Assembly: GCA_027924585.1 (NCBI GenBank)
Contig: BSBM01000150.1
Location: forward strand, 16,213,501-16,277,500
Direction: 5' to 3'
Length of the DNA stretch: 64,000 bases
From: Larix kaempferi
Lineage: Eukaryota > Streptophyta > Pinopsida > Pinales > Pinaceae
The notes beneath the pieces were generated by a model that worked only from the letters and a program-made list of their open reading frames with translations, was not told the origin of the DNA and made no database searches. Position numbers and translations under genes: made by a program. This document shows positions 1 to 10,351 of this stretch, one piece after another; the stretch's first letter is position 1; every line of letters starts with the position of its first letter.

Positions 1-800
1 TGAAGAGATTTAATATGCAGGAAAGCAAACCAGTGAAGGTGCCCATTCCTGTAGGTGTAAGGTTATCTGCAGAACAGTGTCCCACTACACAAGAAGAGGT
101 AGAGGACATGTCTCATGTTCCATATGCTAGTGCAGTTGGCAGTCTGATGTATGCCATGGTCTGTACTAGACCAGATATAGCCCATGCAGTGGGAGTTTTG
201 AGTAGATACATGTCAAAACCAGGAAAGGAACATTGGACTGCAGTAAAAAGGGTCTTCAGGTATTTGCGTGGCACTACAGATTCTGCAATCTGCTACCAAG
301 GAAGACCCGGTCTAAACAGAGAGATAGATATACAAGGATTTGCTGATGCTGACTGGGCTGGAGATCTTGATCACAGAAGATCTACAAGTGGCTACGTTTT
401 TAATCTATTTGGAGGAGCAATCAGTTGGATGAGTAGAAGACAAGCTGTAGTTGCACTCTCAACTACAGAAGCTGAATACATGGCAGCTACCCATGCAAGT
501 AAGGAAGCTGTATGGTTGCAAAGATTGTGTTCAGGTATTGGTTTTGTTCAGAATGCAGTAAAAATTGGTTGTGATAGCTCAAGTGCAATATTTCTGGCAA
601 AGAACCCTGCTTATCACTCGAGGACAAAGCACATTGATGTGCAGTACCATTTCGTCAGAGACATGGTTGAACAGAACAAAGTGTTGCTGGAAAAGGTTGA
701 CACTTTGGTAAATGTTGCAGACTCTTTGACAAAGTCTGTGAGTACTCAGAAGTTCTCTTGGTGCAAAGAGAACATGGGCATTGTTGCCCTGAATTGTTGA
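1..800 (+). CDS. Element K: Ty1/copia pol, C-terminal RT and RNase H (partial)
   Basis: This is the end of a copia polyprotein, cut off at its 5' side by the window edge. The frame is open to a TGA at 798-800. It begins in the RT-RNase H connection (YASAVGSLMYAM, RPDIAHAVGVLSRYM) and runs through a full RNase H domain: DADWAGD with STSGYVF, then STTEAEYMAA, then the CDSSSAIFLAKNP and HSRTKHIDVQYHFVRD blocks. These are standard copia family signatures. The domain degrades the RNA strand during reverse transcription in the cytoplasmic particle. The frame has no internal stop, so this is the best preserved copia coding piece in the window. A polypurine tract and an LTR follow directly. Its orientation is opposite to copia element B further right, so the two are not halves of one element. 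Confidence 0.93.
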   Translation, partial: KRFNMQESKPVKVPIPVGVRLSAEQCPTTQEEVEDMSHVPYASAVGSLMYAMVCTRPDIAHAVGVLSRYMSKPGKEHWTAVKRVFRYLRGTTDSAICYQGRPGLNREIDIQGFADADWAGDLDHRRSTSGYVFNLFGGAISWMSRRQAVVALSTTEAEYMAATHASKEAVWLQRLCSGIGFVQNAVKIGCDSSSAIFLAKNPAYHSRTKHIDVQYHFVRDMVEQNKVLLEKVDTLVNVADSLTKSVSTQKFSWCKENMGIVALNC

Positions 801-835
801 AGTCATAAATTTCTCCTGTATGTGAAGAGAACAAC

Positions 836-846
836 AAGTGGGAGAA
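836..846 (+). other. Polypurine tract of element K
   Basis: The purine run AAGTGGGAGAA lies directly before the TGTTGGG that opens the LTR. A polypurine tract primes plus-strand DNA synthesis in LTR retrotransposons. Its position 36 bases after the pol stop is normal for copia elements. Confidence 0.8.
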
Positions 847-985
847 TGTTGGGTATGTTATATCTCTTCACATGGTCGCTGCGTGTACAACACGATCCCT
901 ACGGCACCTTCGATTCGCCTGCGCCGGGCGCGTCCGGAGGGGGGGGTTTAGAGGGGGGGGGTAGCCCGACAGGGCCCACCCCCTT

Positions 986-1037
986 CGTTTCGGACCGTTA
1001 GGTTCCGAAACGACACGGAGGGGGCCGTTAGGCCCCC
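986..1037. repeat. Pair of GC-rich hairpins in K's LTR
   Basis: There are two adjacent perfect inverted repeats. The first has a 9-bp stem CGTTTCGGA (986-994) pairing with TCCGAAACG (1004-1012). The second has a 7-bp stem GGGGGCC (1020-1026) pairing with GGCCCCC (1031-1037). Both are centred on the same core, CCGTTAGG. The role is unknown; RNA structure or protein binding in the LTR transcript is possible. Confidence 0.8.
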
Positions 1038-1112
1038 GGAGTCCGCGCGGAGCGCAAAATTTTTTTGGGTTGTTTTTTGCTTTTTCGCGATTTTCGACCC
1101 ATTGTACTCTAT

Positions 1113-1167
1113 CTAATTCCGGTAAAAGGAATTAGGGTTGTAACCTAATTCGGGTAAACGAATTAGG
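1113..1167. repeat. Pair of AT-rich hairpins in K's LTR
   Basis: CTAATTCC (1113-1120) pairs with GGAATTAG (1128-1135) around GGTAAAA. CCTAATTCG (1144-1152) pairs with CGAATTAGG (1159-1167) around GGTAAA. The two hairpins look like a duplication that kept its pairing while the stem sequence changed. Confidence 0.8.
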
Positions 1168-1367
1168 GTTTTAGATGCTGCAGAATACCATTTATTGTAT
1201 TGTACATGTAAAAAAAAAAAACATATAATGAGAAAGGAGCTATGCGGCTCTAAGTTTTGCTGGTTTTTTCCCGGTTAAGGGTTTCCAGGTGAAAATCTCT
1301 GTGTAATGTGTGTGCCATTGTGTATTTTCTGTAAATGCTTAAGAATCGATATATGTTTGTACTTCAC

Positions 1368-2611
1368 TGTTAAGGTTTAAAACTTACATTCCAAACTTAA
1401 CCAAGTCAGAGATTTTACTTTAACACTCAATCATTCATCTACTGCCTTAGATTAATTAGCCTTATAACGAATGCAAGTAGATGAAACATACAGTGCTGCA
1501 CGCACCCAGTGCCGCGCGTCAAAGAGTTATACAATCAGAACGTTACATACATATGTGATTATTCAATGAACTGATACTTTCATAGACTTGGAGTACCAAG
1601 CATTCAACATTCATTCATTCCATCAATACTTAACATATCATTCCCATCTTTCTCCTATGGTGAATACATATAAAAGTATTAACACACCAACTGATAAATG
1701 AGAATCCAAGCATCCAACGTAAGCAAATAGATACATGCAAACACTCAAACAATCACACTACACATTATTTAACATGGTTCACCCCCCGGATGGAGGCTAC
1801 GTCCACAAGAACTGTTGTTGTATTAGTATTTTGGGCAGGGTACAACAGTTCTTAGTCTATGCAAACAATTGCAGACTCTCTTCTCTCTCAATAGTCCTCT
1901 GCGCACTTAGCTTGCAGAGCCTTTACAATAGCACTAAGCTTGAAATATGCAACAATATTCAAAGCTTAACAAAACGAAGAGTATTCAATAACCCAACAAC
2001 CCTTTCCCATACAAAAATTCCTTATTTATAGATCATGCCCGTAGGTCATGTCTTTACAGTTTGAAGGCTAAAACCCTTAGGTTTACAAAATTGTCACGGT
2101 TTTCCCTTAACTGGACGTGCTGGCTTTTGGTAGCAAATATTCCGTCGTGGCCTGCCTCCAACGCATGCCCACGTCGCTATCGGCCTTCCTGTCACACGAA
2201 TTCCAACAAGTCTCTTTCACCGAGCCGTTCTTCCTCTAACGGTCTCGTGCGACTGGTTTAGGTAGTGGTTCTTTCGCATGTGCAACCAGTCGCTTTCTTC
2301 CACTTCTGCTCCTACCCGTTGCTTGGTACTCCTGGATCATCTTTACCAAAAATAGACCACCGATGGTCTAACCGAAATCTGTGTCATATTCCGTCCAACA
2401 CTCTGCTTTTCCGGATCCATGTATACTGGACACACCGCAGCACTGTCTCCTTGCAGCACTGATCTTCGCAGCTCTTCCGTCGCTGTGCTGCGCACAACTT
2501 CGTAGCATCCCAAAAACGTATACCAAAAAATACTTCAACTGAACTGCGCTCAGCTTCGCAGTTCCAAAAATCCTTCTTGTTCGAAATGCCCCACTTGGGC
2601 CAGGTCTAACA
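1368..2611 (-). repeat. 3' LTR of element A
   Basis: Similar to 13332-14554 from about 1389 to 2611. On the - strand it begins TGTTAGACCTGGCCCAAG. Element A's third ORF ends about 14 bases before it. The segment 1368-1388 has no partner in the other LTR, whose inner end may be deleted. An antisense 98-codon frame (1735-2031) has a same-length counterpart in the other LTR copy, which shared ancestry of the DNA explains. Confidence 0.8.
1773..1806 (-). promoter_or_regulatory. LTR motif GTGGACGTA...GGTGAACCA, element A 3' LTR
   Basis: On the - strand the LTR reads GTGGACGTAG, a spacer, then GGGTGAACCATGTTAAA. The same paired motif is found in the other A LTR (13714-13749, degenerate) and in copia element B's LTR (35401-35430). 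As I recall, a motif of this kind sits near the end of the transcribed part of many plant LTRs. The function is inferred only from its recurrence. Confidence 0.5.
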
Positions 2612-2624
2612 GGACCCTAACACT

Positions 2625-5490
2625 CATATGTGGCTCACCCCTGAGCCACCTGCAGCTTCAACTTCTCCGACCTATTCCGCCGCCTGCGGAGCTAGCTTCG
2701 CAATGAACTCATTGTATGTAGCAATCAACTTTTTGACTGCTCCCTTCGTGTCTTGCTTGACTTGCCTGACTGTTTCCAACATATCAGGTGTTATCTCATC
2801 GCCGATATGGCTTTCTTCCCGTTCTTGATTCTTGCGCAACTCCTTTAATTACTCCTCGATCTCCTGTGAGATCGAGCCGGCGTCTTCCAGTAAAGGTTGC
2901 GATTTATCGCCCATTTCAGTCTCTCTTTCTCTTAAGGCTTGCACTTCCTTCTTCAACACGTTGATTTCCCTGTACTTGTGAAGTCGGTCTCTTGGTAGCA
3001 GAGCTTTCACCTTTGCATCCAACTACTCTAGTGCTGCTTTCTTTTCTTCCACATCATTCTTTACCTGCAGCAATCCTAGGTCCTCTTTGAGGGAAGTGAA
3101 TGCCTTCTACGCTACTTCCAACAGACTCTGGCACTTAGCCACCTTGACATCAATACTTTCTGCTGCGGCCTTCACTTCTTTCGCTCTTAGCTGTTGCTCA
3201 TCTGGTGGGGTTTGTGGATTGATCTGTGCTTCCAAGGCATAAAACCTTGGCTTCATGGAGGATCTCCATGTCTTGCATCTATGTCTTAATATTGCTAACC
3301 AATTCGACAATCTTAACAACAGTGTCTGTGGGGTTGAGTTGTACTTCAAATTCTTGAATCTCATCTGTGACCACAGTGATCGTGGATTCTAGTATTTACC
3401 GACGATCATACTCATCCTATAGTTCCATAGCTCTTCGCGAGCTAGACTCCTCCAACTTCCTGTTAGCTATTTGCAGTTCATCCTGTCCTTTCTGCGTGTT
3501 AGTAGTTCGCTCATGCATTTCCTTGACACACTGTAGATGCAAGTAGTGTAACCCAGGCAGTGATATCTTTGCAAGATCGAGCTCCACACGCTCGACGTCC
3601 TTCGGGTCCAACAGCAGTTGTTCTGGAAATGGCATACTTACAGTTAATGGATCAAGATGGATGATACGGGACTTTGGAGGCACAGTCATAGCTAGCTGCG
3701 GTGTCTTCTGCTGCGAAGTTCCTCCCGACTTCCCTTCAGACTCTGAGTCCCACGGCAGGGGTAATCTTTTGTGGACTTCTTCAATTTTCTGTGTGATCTC
3801 CTGCAACGTGGTCATATTCTTCTGCAGACTTTCTTGAATTGCCTTGTCCCTTTTCTCCTTCTCAGTCATCAGATCTTCCATCGAATCTATGACCTTTGCC
3901 GTGATTGATTCATAATCGTCATCATGGAGCACTGTGTCTGACTGACTTTTATCGGCTTTCTGCTTCTTCCATGGTTCCTTTTTCTATGCAGGGCTTGCAA
4001 CCTCCTTTCTTTTCCCGCTCTCCTTATCTTCAGTAATAGGGCATGGAATGGGTTCGTCCTCGCCGGAGTCGCTTGGGACATCTACAATTTCCACTCTGAA
4101 CTCAGCAGGCCATTCTTTCATGATATTATCAATATCATCTTCATACATGTGGTAGTTTCCTGCGAAACATTCCACATTCCTTTTCTGTGTTTTGGCTGAA
4201 ATGTCGATACTACGTATGTCAACATAAAAATCAATAATGTGAATATACTTACTAGTTACCTGCTCTATTATTCGCGGTGTTCTCATGATTGCGTCGCACA
4301 GCTGGCTATAATATTGATATAAAATCTTAGCTGTCGCGTGCTATCTCCGCGAGTTCAGATCTGCCCAAATATTTGAATAGCAGGCTCCTTTGCAATCATT
4401 GGTATCCGTAATGATGCCAACATAATCCTTTGGCTCCTTCCATCCGACGAAGGCGATCAACACAATTAGCCATGTATAGTGGAAACTTCCGCCGTTGATC
4501 TGCGTGTCATTAAGTTCCTCCAGGGATTCGTTCAACAGGCAATGGCACCAGTTGAACTGCTCTCCCTCCACAACCGCGACGCTAAGTAATACTGCACCCG
4601 TAGGTACCTCCAGTGGCCTGCATTTTCTCACAATATTGCCGGCTAATAGCTGTGTGATAAACCGTGTGGCTTTATCATTGATGTCCTCTATCTGAAAGCC
4701 CCTCTTTCCTTTGATGACAGTTTGGGTTTTCTTCATCTTTGCCACAACTTCCTTGTCCTTGCTTTTCCCCTGGAAAAACTGCTTCGGGTCTTTACCTCTT
4801 TTACTCAGCCTAGTGACACGGTGGACAATGTCAATGGTCAGGTCGACATTTTTGTCCAGCCACGAATATCCCTACTGAATGCGTGCCTTCAGTGTTCGCA
4901 CCACCACATTCAATTCTGGTGATATGCCAAAATGCGGGATCCTGAGCAAAGTGAGCAGTCCAGACTTGACTACTACTGATAACCAGCTTTCCGCGATCAA
5001 GTTAAGTTCACCCTTTGCATCTTTCTTCCAGCACATGTACTGGTCAGGTTGGAACTATGGTAACCTAGGTCCATAAGGCTCCTCCTTCTGCATCTGAAGC
5101 GGATCATAGTCTTCCCACTTACATTCTAGAATTTTTCCCAGAAAATTTTTATCGACATCAACATGCTTTGAAATTGGTGAGAGTGGGATGTTGTATTTGG
5201 CGTTCTTCATTAACTTGAAGATCGGTACGTCCAATGAATGCGGTGCAATATAGTCTGGGGTCATTGTCAAGGGTATCTCCTTATCATCTACAGCTTCTAT
5301 ATTGTCAAATCCATTTTTGGTACCTTCGTCCTCAGTCGTACTGGATATTTTCCTTTATCTTGCATCTTTGGGCTGTGTATCGGTGATCTTCTTGATGATT
5401 GACCTGGTTCTAAGACGCCCTTCTTGGATGGGGTTCTCATTAACCCTTCAATCCCTCCATATTGGAATACCTTCACAGTCTCCTAGATTG
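2625..5490 (-). pseudogene. Third ORF of element A: coiled-coil protein of unknown function
   Basis: A long decayed reading frame runs from about 5490 to a TGA about 14 bases before the 3' LTR, the position of env in retroviruses. The N-terminal part (5490-4990) is polar. The middle (about 4750-4340) is globular, with FHYTWLIVLIAFVGW. Another segment (4286-3984) has YVDIRSIDISAKTQKRNVEC. The last kilobase is heptad-rich coiled coil (for example EKEKRDKAIQESLQKN and VLKKEVQALRERETEM). I see no signal peptide or clear membrane anchor and recognise no named family. Three late stops (in ALE*LDA, IEE*LKE, AAE*VGE) are TAG, TAA and TAG, each one C-to-T change from a glutamine codon. Similar coiled-coil ORFs occur at 35790-38823 and 62400-63372. 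It could be a structural, envelope-position or chaperone-like protein; the sequence does not decide. Confidence 0.7.
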
Positions 5491-6167
5491 TGAATTCTTC
5501 TTCAATGGTGGACCACTTAGAGATCCATTAGAAAACGTCCACAGAGTTTCAAATAGCTTACTGAAAACAATTTTGCAAAGTAATGTGCACCAGAAAATTC
5601 TAAGTGTCTGGTAACGCCTGCGAGTTTGAATGCAACGTTACTTATAAGCGCAGCTTGATCCCCTCCGCGCCCCTTAATGGCTAGATGATCATTAAATGTG
5701 GTATCTGTTGGCCAAATCCAACTTCGGTCCTTTCCTCCATAAACTCATTCAGAATGGCTATCTGGGCGTTAAATGCCCAAGCGGTCGCTAGAAAATCACT
5801 ATATAATGACTATTTTTCCGACTGACATCGTAATGACTATTTTTCTGGAGTGTTGCATCGAACTGCGTGATAGGTCATCATTGCTCCTGCACAGTTACTT
5901 CGCGGTGCCTGATTTCTTCCCTCTGAACTTAACATCTTTGCTGGTTCACTTGATCTTCGCAATTGCCTTTTGGACTTCGCAACTGCGCGGTTCCTCTTTT
6001 CTTTTTTTTTCTTTTTTTTTGGCGTAGCGGCACATCTTAATAGTGCTGCGCGGTATATACATGTTCCTCATTATACATTGCGTACGGACTCTTCTCTATT
6101 TCCAATGCTCACTTTCAACTGTACTTGGAACTTAGAAATTTCCTTCTTCTGACTATCACAGGTTCTG
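5491..6167 (-). other. Spacer between integrase and third ORF of element A
   Basis: No domain is recognisable here. It lies between the end of A's integrase (about 6168) and the start of the third ORF. It holds a pyrimidine run (6000-6020 on the + strand) and otherwise nothing I can name. A splice acceptor for a subgenomic RNA of the third ORF could lie here, but I cannot point to one. Confidence 0.5.
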
Positions 6168-6366
6168 CGAAGCAGGACTATCCTGATAGGGTTTTAGTCT
6201 ACTTTCATTGACTAGACTTGGCAAGTTATCTTCTGCTAATGTGGCTAACTGGACTGCGCCACCATTAGTTACATGTAAAATAGTATATGGACCTAACCAA
6301 TGCGTTTTAAACTTTCTAGGAAATTTCATGAATTTACTATCATACAGGAGGACTAGATCACCTACC
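6168..6366 (-). pseudogene. Element A integrase, C-terminal end (left of insertion L)
   Basis: The - strand reads GDLVLLYDSKFMKFPRKF, then HWLGPYTILHVTNGGAVQLA and SRLKPYQD, the SH3-like C-terminal domain of gypsy integrases. It continues the frame that ends at 10785: removing L and one copy of CTACC joins KSFQV to GDLVLL without a shift. This domain normally binds DNA ends. Confidence 0.88.
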
Positions 6367-6760
6367 TGTTAGGAACCCATGTATTTTCTTTGTTAGTATA
6401 TTGTTGTTGGACGCATATGCTTTGTAAGTCGTCCCGTAGTATTTGTTGATCCATAGTTTATATTAGCCCATAATATTGACCCATAGTATTGGACGCATAT
6501 GCTTTGTAAGTCGTCCCATAGTATTATATGGCCCATGGTTTGTATTGACACATAGTATTGACCCATGGTATTGGCGCCTAGACTTAGTATATAAGTGTAT
6601 GTTGAGGCCTATGAAGGCCCCGTGAAGTTAATTGTATTGAGCTTGCTCAAAGGAGGTTGCCCCCTCGAAGTGGCCCGTGATCAATATAAAAGTGATTCTG
6701 AGTTCTATTATTTCTAATATCTCGTGTATTGCATTAATTAATTATTGCAGGTTCATCACA
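6367..6760 (+). repeat. 5' LTR of element L
   Basis: 394 bp, TGTTAGGAACCC to GGTTCATCACA. It contains degenerate internal repeats of a CCCATAGTATTG-like word. It is 39 bp shorter than the 3' LTR because the other copy has an extra repeat segment. The primer site just after it (6761-6775, TCTAGTATTAGAGC) is a degenerate relative of the initiator-Met tRNA site TGGTATCAGAGC. Confidence 0.93.
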
Positions 6761-7809
6761 TCTAGTATTAGAGCACTTTCTTGGGCTTGTTGGGTGGAAT
6801 TTCTGCCAAATTTTTTTTTCGCATTTGTTGCAAGTTCGGATATGGGGATAACCCCTATCCGCTTAACTGTGGGAAGTACTTGGGCATAAGCCCTAAAACT
6901 CATTGTGAGGAGTACCACAGGAACCCCAAAGTAGCTGGCCCATTGAGAGGACCTGCCAGCGAAAAGGGCAACGACCCCTACCTGATTGACTAGTTTCCAC
7001 CCGTGAGGTAAACCAAGAGATGTCGTTTGTGGCAAAGCGGTTATCAGTTTTACCTGAGTTGTGGAGTGAGGGGTACTACCCCAATACGCAAGACGTCAGA
7101 CAGCATTGGTGGCCGAGTGAATCCCCTGAACCGATAGGAAGCCGCACATACCTAGGGTCCATATCTATTTTCAGCTGAACTGTTGCCGATCACTTCCGCT
7201 CTAGATCCAGCCGTTTCAGATCTATTCTGAAAGTCGTTCCAGATCCAGTCGCCGTTTCAGATCCAGCCGTTTTCGATCATTTCTACGCTGTTGCAGATCC
7301 ATCTGTTGCGGATCCCTTTCGTGCTGCTGTTGCCGATCCATTTCTGGAAGAAAAAAAAAAACGGTTTTTCGACCATATCTTCCTTGTTTCAACTCTGTTT
7401 TCCCTGAAACTTCACTGACATCCCTGTAATCCCATTCTGCATATTTCATTCCTGAAGACCCTATCCCAAATTCCACTTCCCAAGACCAGAAATCTCACAT
7501 TTGTCTATTTTTAGGGTTTTCCATAACTCTTTCAATTTTCACCCAAATGTCGTCAAATTTTGCCACTGTGTTCCTTTCCTAATTCTGCTTCTTTGTCCCT
7601 CTCTACCAAATTTTCTCATTCTTTCACCCCGCTTCTGAAATCCCTATTTTTTGCTTCCCTGTCCATCAGCAAGTGTCCAAAACCTAGTCAAACCCCAATT
7701 ACCCATCCGAGTTTTTCCCAAACCCAAATCTTCCTTTACTAAATAAGCTTTTGTTTGTGTTTTTCTATCCATTCCCCCCCCCCCACCAAAAAAAAAAAAA
7801 CTCCTGGTT
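6761..7809 (+). other. Untranslated leader of element L
   Basis: No coding potential is recognisable. From 7190 to 7345 there is a degenerate repeat built on AGATCCAGCCGTTTC-like words. From 7500 the sequence is rich in C and T, ending in a C run and an A run (7772-7800) just before gag. Confidence 0.65.
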
Positions 7810-8829
7810 ATGGTTGTCACCCTTGCAGGAGCAAAAACCATGGAGGAAGCACTTGCAGCCATCCAAACCAAACTCCAAGATCTGGATGAAAAATTTCTCA
7901 GCCTCCATCTTCAGCATTCAGCGATGAACAATAACCAACAGCCAGAATCTTTTGCAGCCACCGGGTTCTCTTCTTCCAGCAATTTTCGTGGGCCGAAGCT
8001 TGATTTTCCTCGCTTCAATGGTACTGATCTGACTGGATGGATATACTGTGCAGAACAATATTTCAGCCTACATAATACTTTTGATGTTTAGAAAGTTCCA
8101 CTTGCATCCTTTCATTTGGAACAGGAATCCCTTCAATGGTACCGTTGGTACATCAAAGCTCATCCCGAGCCAAACTGGACATATTTTTGCCAACTCCTTT
8201 TGCCACGATTTGGTCTTAGTGCTTTTGACGACTTCACAGGAGCACTCACTAAACTTCACCAAATTGGCACAGGGAGAGAGTATCAGATAGAATTTGAGAA
8301 ACTGGCCAATCACACAAAAGGATTGTCTGATGAATTCTACAGGAGTTGTTTTATCAGTGGTCTCAAGGATGAAATCCGCTCAAAGGTCAAAATGTTCCAT
8401 CCCAACACAATGATGGAAGTCCTAGGGTTGGCTAAGTTGGCATAGGACAAGATTGCAGCTCAACAACGCTCCAAACCCACCTTTGTTCCCTTCAGAAATA
8501 TGGGTTCCCAACGACCTCCCATCACGCTTGCCCCGCAACCAACTCCTATCAAGCATTTGTCTGAAACAGAGATGCAGGCACGCCGAGAAAAAGGGCTTTG
8601 TTATAATTGTGATGAGAAATTCACTCAGGGACATAGATGTGTTCAACAAAAGCTCTATCTCTTAGATGTGGATTCTCCGCCTGCCTCAAAACTTGATGAA
8701 GAAGCTCCAGATATAGTAGATGATCAGGTCGACATTCAACACCCGCCTGTTGACACCCCATCTCAGGACGACCCACCTGAGATCTCTCTCCATGCTGTAA
8801 CCGACGTCACCACCCCACAAACAATGTGA
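7810..8829 (+). pseudogene. Element L gag
   Basis: A gypsy gag in one continuous frame, broken only by in-frame stops at 8089-8091 (TAG), 8443-8445 (TAG) and 8827-8829 (TGA). Domains: an N-terminal coiled segment (EEALAAIQTKLQDLDEKF), the capsid-like retrotransposon gag domain (PRFNGTDLTGWIYCAEQYF, SLQWYRWYIKAHP, FYRSCFISGLKDEIRSKV), and a zinc knuckle CYNCDEKFTQGHRC at 8598-8639. Gag forms the particle that packages element RNA. All three stops are one C-to-T step from a sense codon. The ATG at 7810 is the first in frame and opens a plausible N terminus. Confidence 0.88.
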
Positions 8830-9375
8830 GTCAGGGGATACTTCAAGAAGCTCCCTCTTACCATACTCATTGATTCTGGTAGCACTCATAACTTCATTGA
8901 TCCTCGGATTGCCAAACAGGCTGATTGTTTTGTCCATCCTTGCTCCAACTTTGAAGTCATGGTTGCCAATGGGGGCACCTTATCTTTCAAGGGGAAGTGT
9001 CACAGTGTGTGTATTTCTATGGAAGATTATAACCTGTGCTCTCACATGTTTTCCTTGTCCTTAGGAGGATGTGATGTGGTTTTGGGCGTTCAATGGTTAC
9101 GCACACTTGGCCCCATCTTATGGGATTTTGATGAACTTTGGATGCAGTTTTCAGTCAATGGGGCACAACACAAATTTATGGGCTTACAACCAGGGTCTCT
9201 CTGCATCATCAGTTCACATCGCCTGGAAAAAATCCTTAAGAAGAATTCACATGGTATCATCGCTCAACTCCATTCCCTTCAGATGCACCCATCAACGGTC
9301 TCCACTACTTCCTTGGATAGATATGCAGGTGTCTTTGCTGAACCAATGAGCTTTCCTCCTTCAAGAGACCTTTCC
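8830..9375 (+). pseudogene. Element L protease and start of the pol linker
   Basis: Same frame as gag. The aspartic protease active site is LIDSGSTHNFID (about 8863-8898), and the second half carries GGCDVVLGVQWLRTLGP. The linker to RT (RYAGVFAEPMSFPPSRDL) ends at about 9375, where the RT domain has been cut out. Protease normally cleaves the gag-pol polyprotein inside the particle. Confidence 0.88.
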
Positions 9376-10340
9376 GGTAAGAATTTAGCCGCATCTACCT
9401 CTCAGCAGGAAATGATGACTATTTTGCATACAGTATAGAAGTGGCAGCCATTCCTATTGGGGAATTATTTCTGCATCAAGACTGATCTCCAGAGTCTGGA
9501 AACTTTCCTGGAACAACGGGTCTCCTCCCCAACACACCTGAAATGGGTTATCTAACTCATGGGTTATGACTATGCGACCACTTACCAGAAGGGTAAGGAC
9601 AATATGGTGGAATATGCTCCTCCTCGCACATTTGATGACCTAGTTTCTCTTACAGCTATTTCTCTACTTGTTCCAAATTGGTTGCAATCTGTTCAACGGG
9701 GCTATCTCTTCTATGAACTCCATGCTTCTTCATCATTAGGGCACTTTGGTTCCTCAAAACGTATGACCAAGAACAATGTAACTTTTTTTGGCAGGGACTC
9801 AAAAGGACAATTCAACGGATGGTGGTTGACTGTGATACTTTCTAGGTCAACAAGGGTGAAACGACCCTCCTTTTGGGACTGCTCGAACCCTTTCCCATCC
9901 CTCCACAGATTTGGACAACTATTTCTATGTATTTCCTAGAAGCGCTCCAGTGGTATAGTACCACATATCAAAGGACACCATATGAAGCAGTCTCTGGATA
10001 GGCACCACCAGTTCTTCTTCCATACACCTTCAGCAGCTCCCCAGTTTAGGCAATTGACTCAATTCTTCGAAACCGTGATCAGCTTCTTCTCATTCTGCAG
10101 AACAATTTTCACATGGAAAGAATTTGACTGAAACAACAAGCCGATTAGCACCATTCTGAGCGCACTTTTCACATCGCTAATATGGTTCTTCTTTGTCTAC
10201 AGCCTTCCATGCAATCCTCCCTGAAACTCCAAAGGCGCCAGTGGCTCGGAATGCAACCCGAGGATGCTACAGGGGACCCACTCCTTCAGATTCTACAGCA
10301 ATTTCCACATCTAAAGCTTTGAGGACAAAGCTTTTTCTAA
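9376..10340 (+). pseudogene. Element L remnants of RNase H and integrase
   Basis: A series of pol fragments joined by deletions. First the RNase H end (STSQQEMMTILHTV, KWQPFLLGNYFCIKTDLQSL, YATTYQKGKDN), with stops at 9436-9438 and near 9553. Then, after a gap, the integrase zinc-binding region (ELHASSSLGHFGSSK, VVDCDTFQVNKGE, with frame changes). Then a jump past the catalytic core to its end (WYSTTYQRTPYEAVSG) and the C-terminal region (RNRDQLLLILQNNFHMER). RT and the integrase D,D,E core are absent. Confidence 0.8.
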
Positions 10341-10351
10341 GGGAGAGGGGA
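10341..10351 (+). other. Polypurine tract of element L
   Basis: GGGAGAGGGGA lies immediately before the TGTTAGG of the 3' LTR, as expected for the plus-strand primer. Confidence 0.88.

Larger units (their letters stand above)
847..1366 (+). mobile_element. 3' LTR of element K (right end approximate)
   Basis: The LTR starts TGTTGGGTATG right after the polypurine tract. It holds a GC-rich block (about 900-1060) set in AT-rich sequence, four near-perfect hairpins (986-1167), and a U5-like segment near 1265-1305 (GGTTTCCAGGTGAAAATCTC) typical of copia LTR ends. No second copy lies in the window, so the right end is a guess: a CA at 1365-1366, two bases before the proposed start of element A. No target duplication could be checked. 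Confidence 0.6.

Noticed and set aside
1735-2031. A 98-codon antisense frame conserved in length with 13678-13974
   Set aside because: The two regions are the LTRs of one element, so similarity is expected; changes alter residues freely, with no sign of protein conservation.
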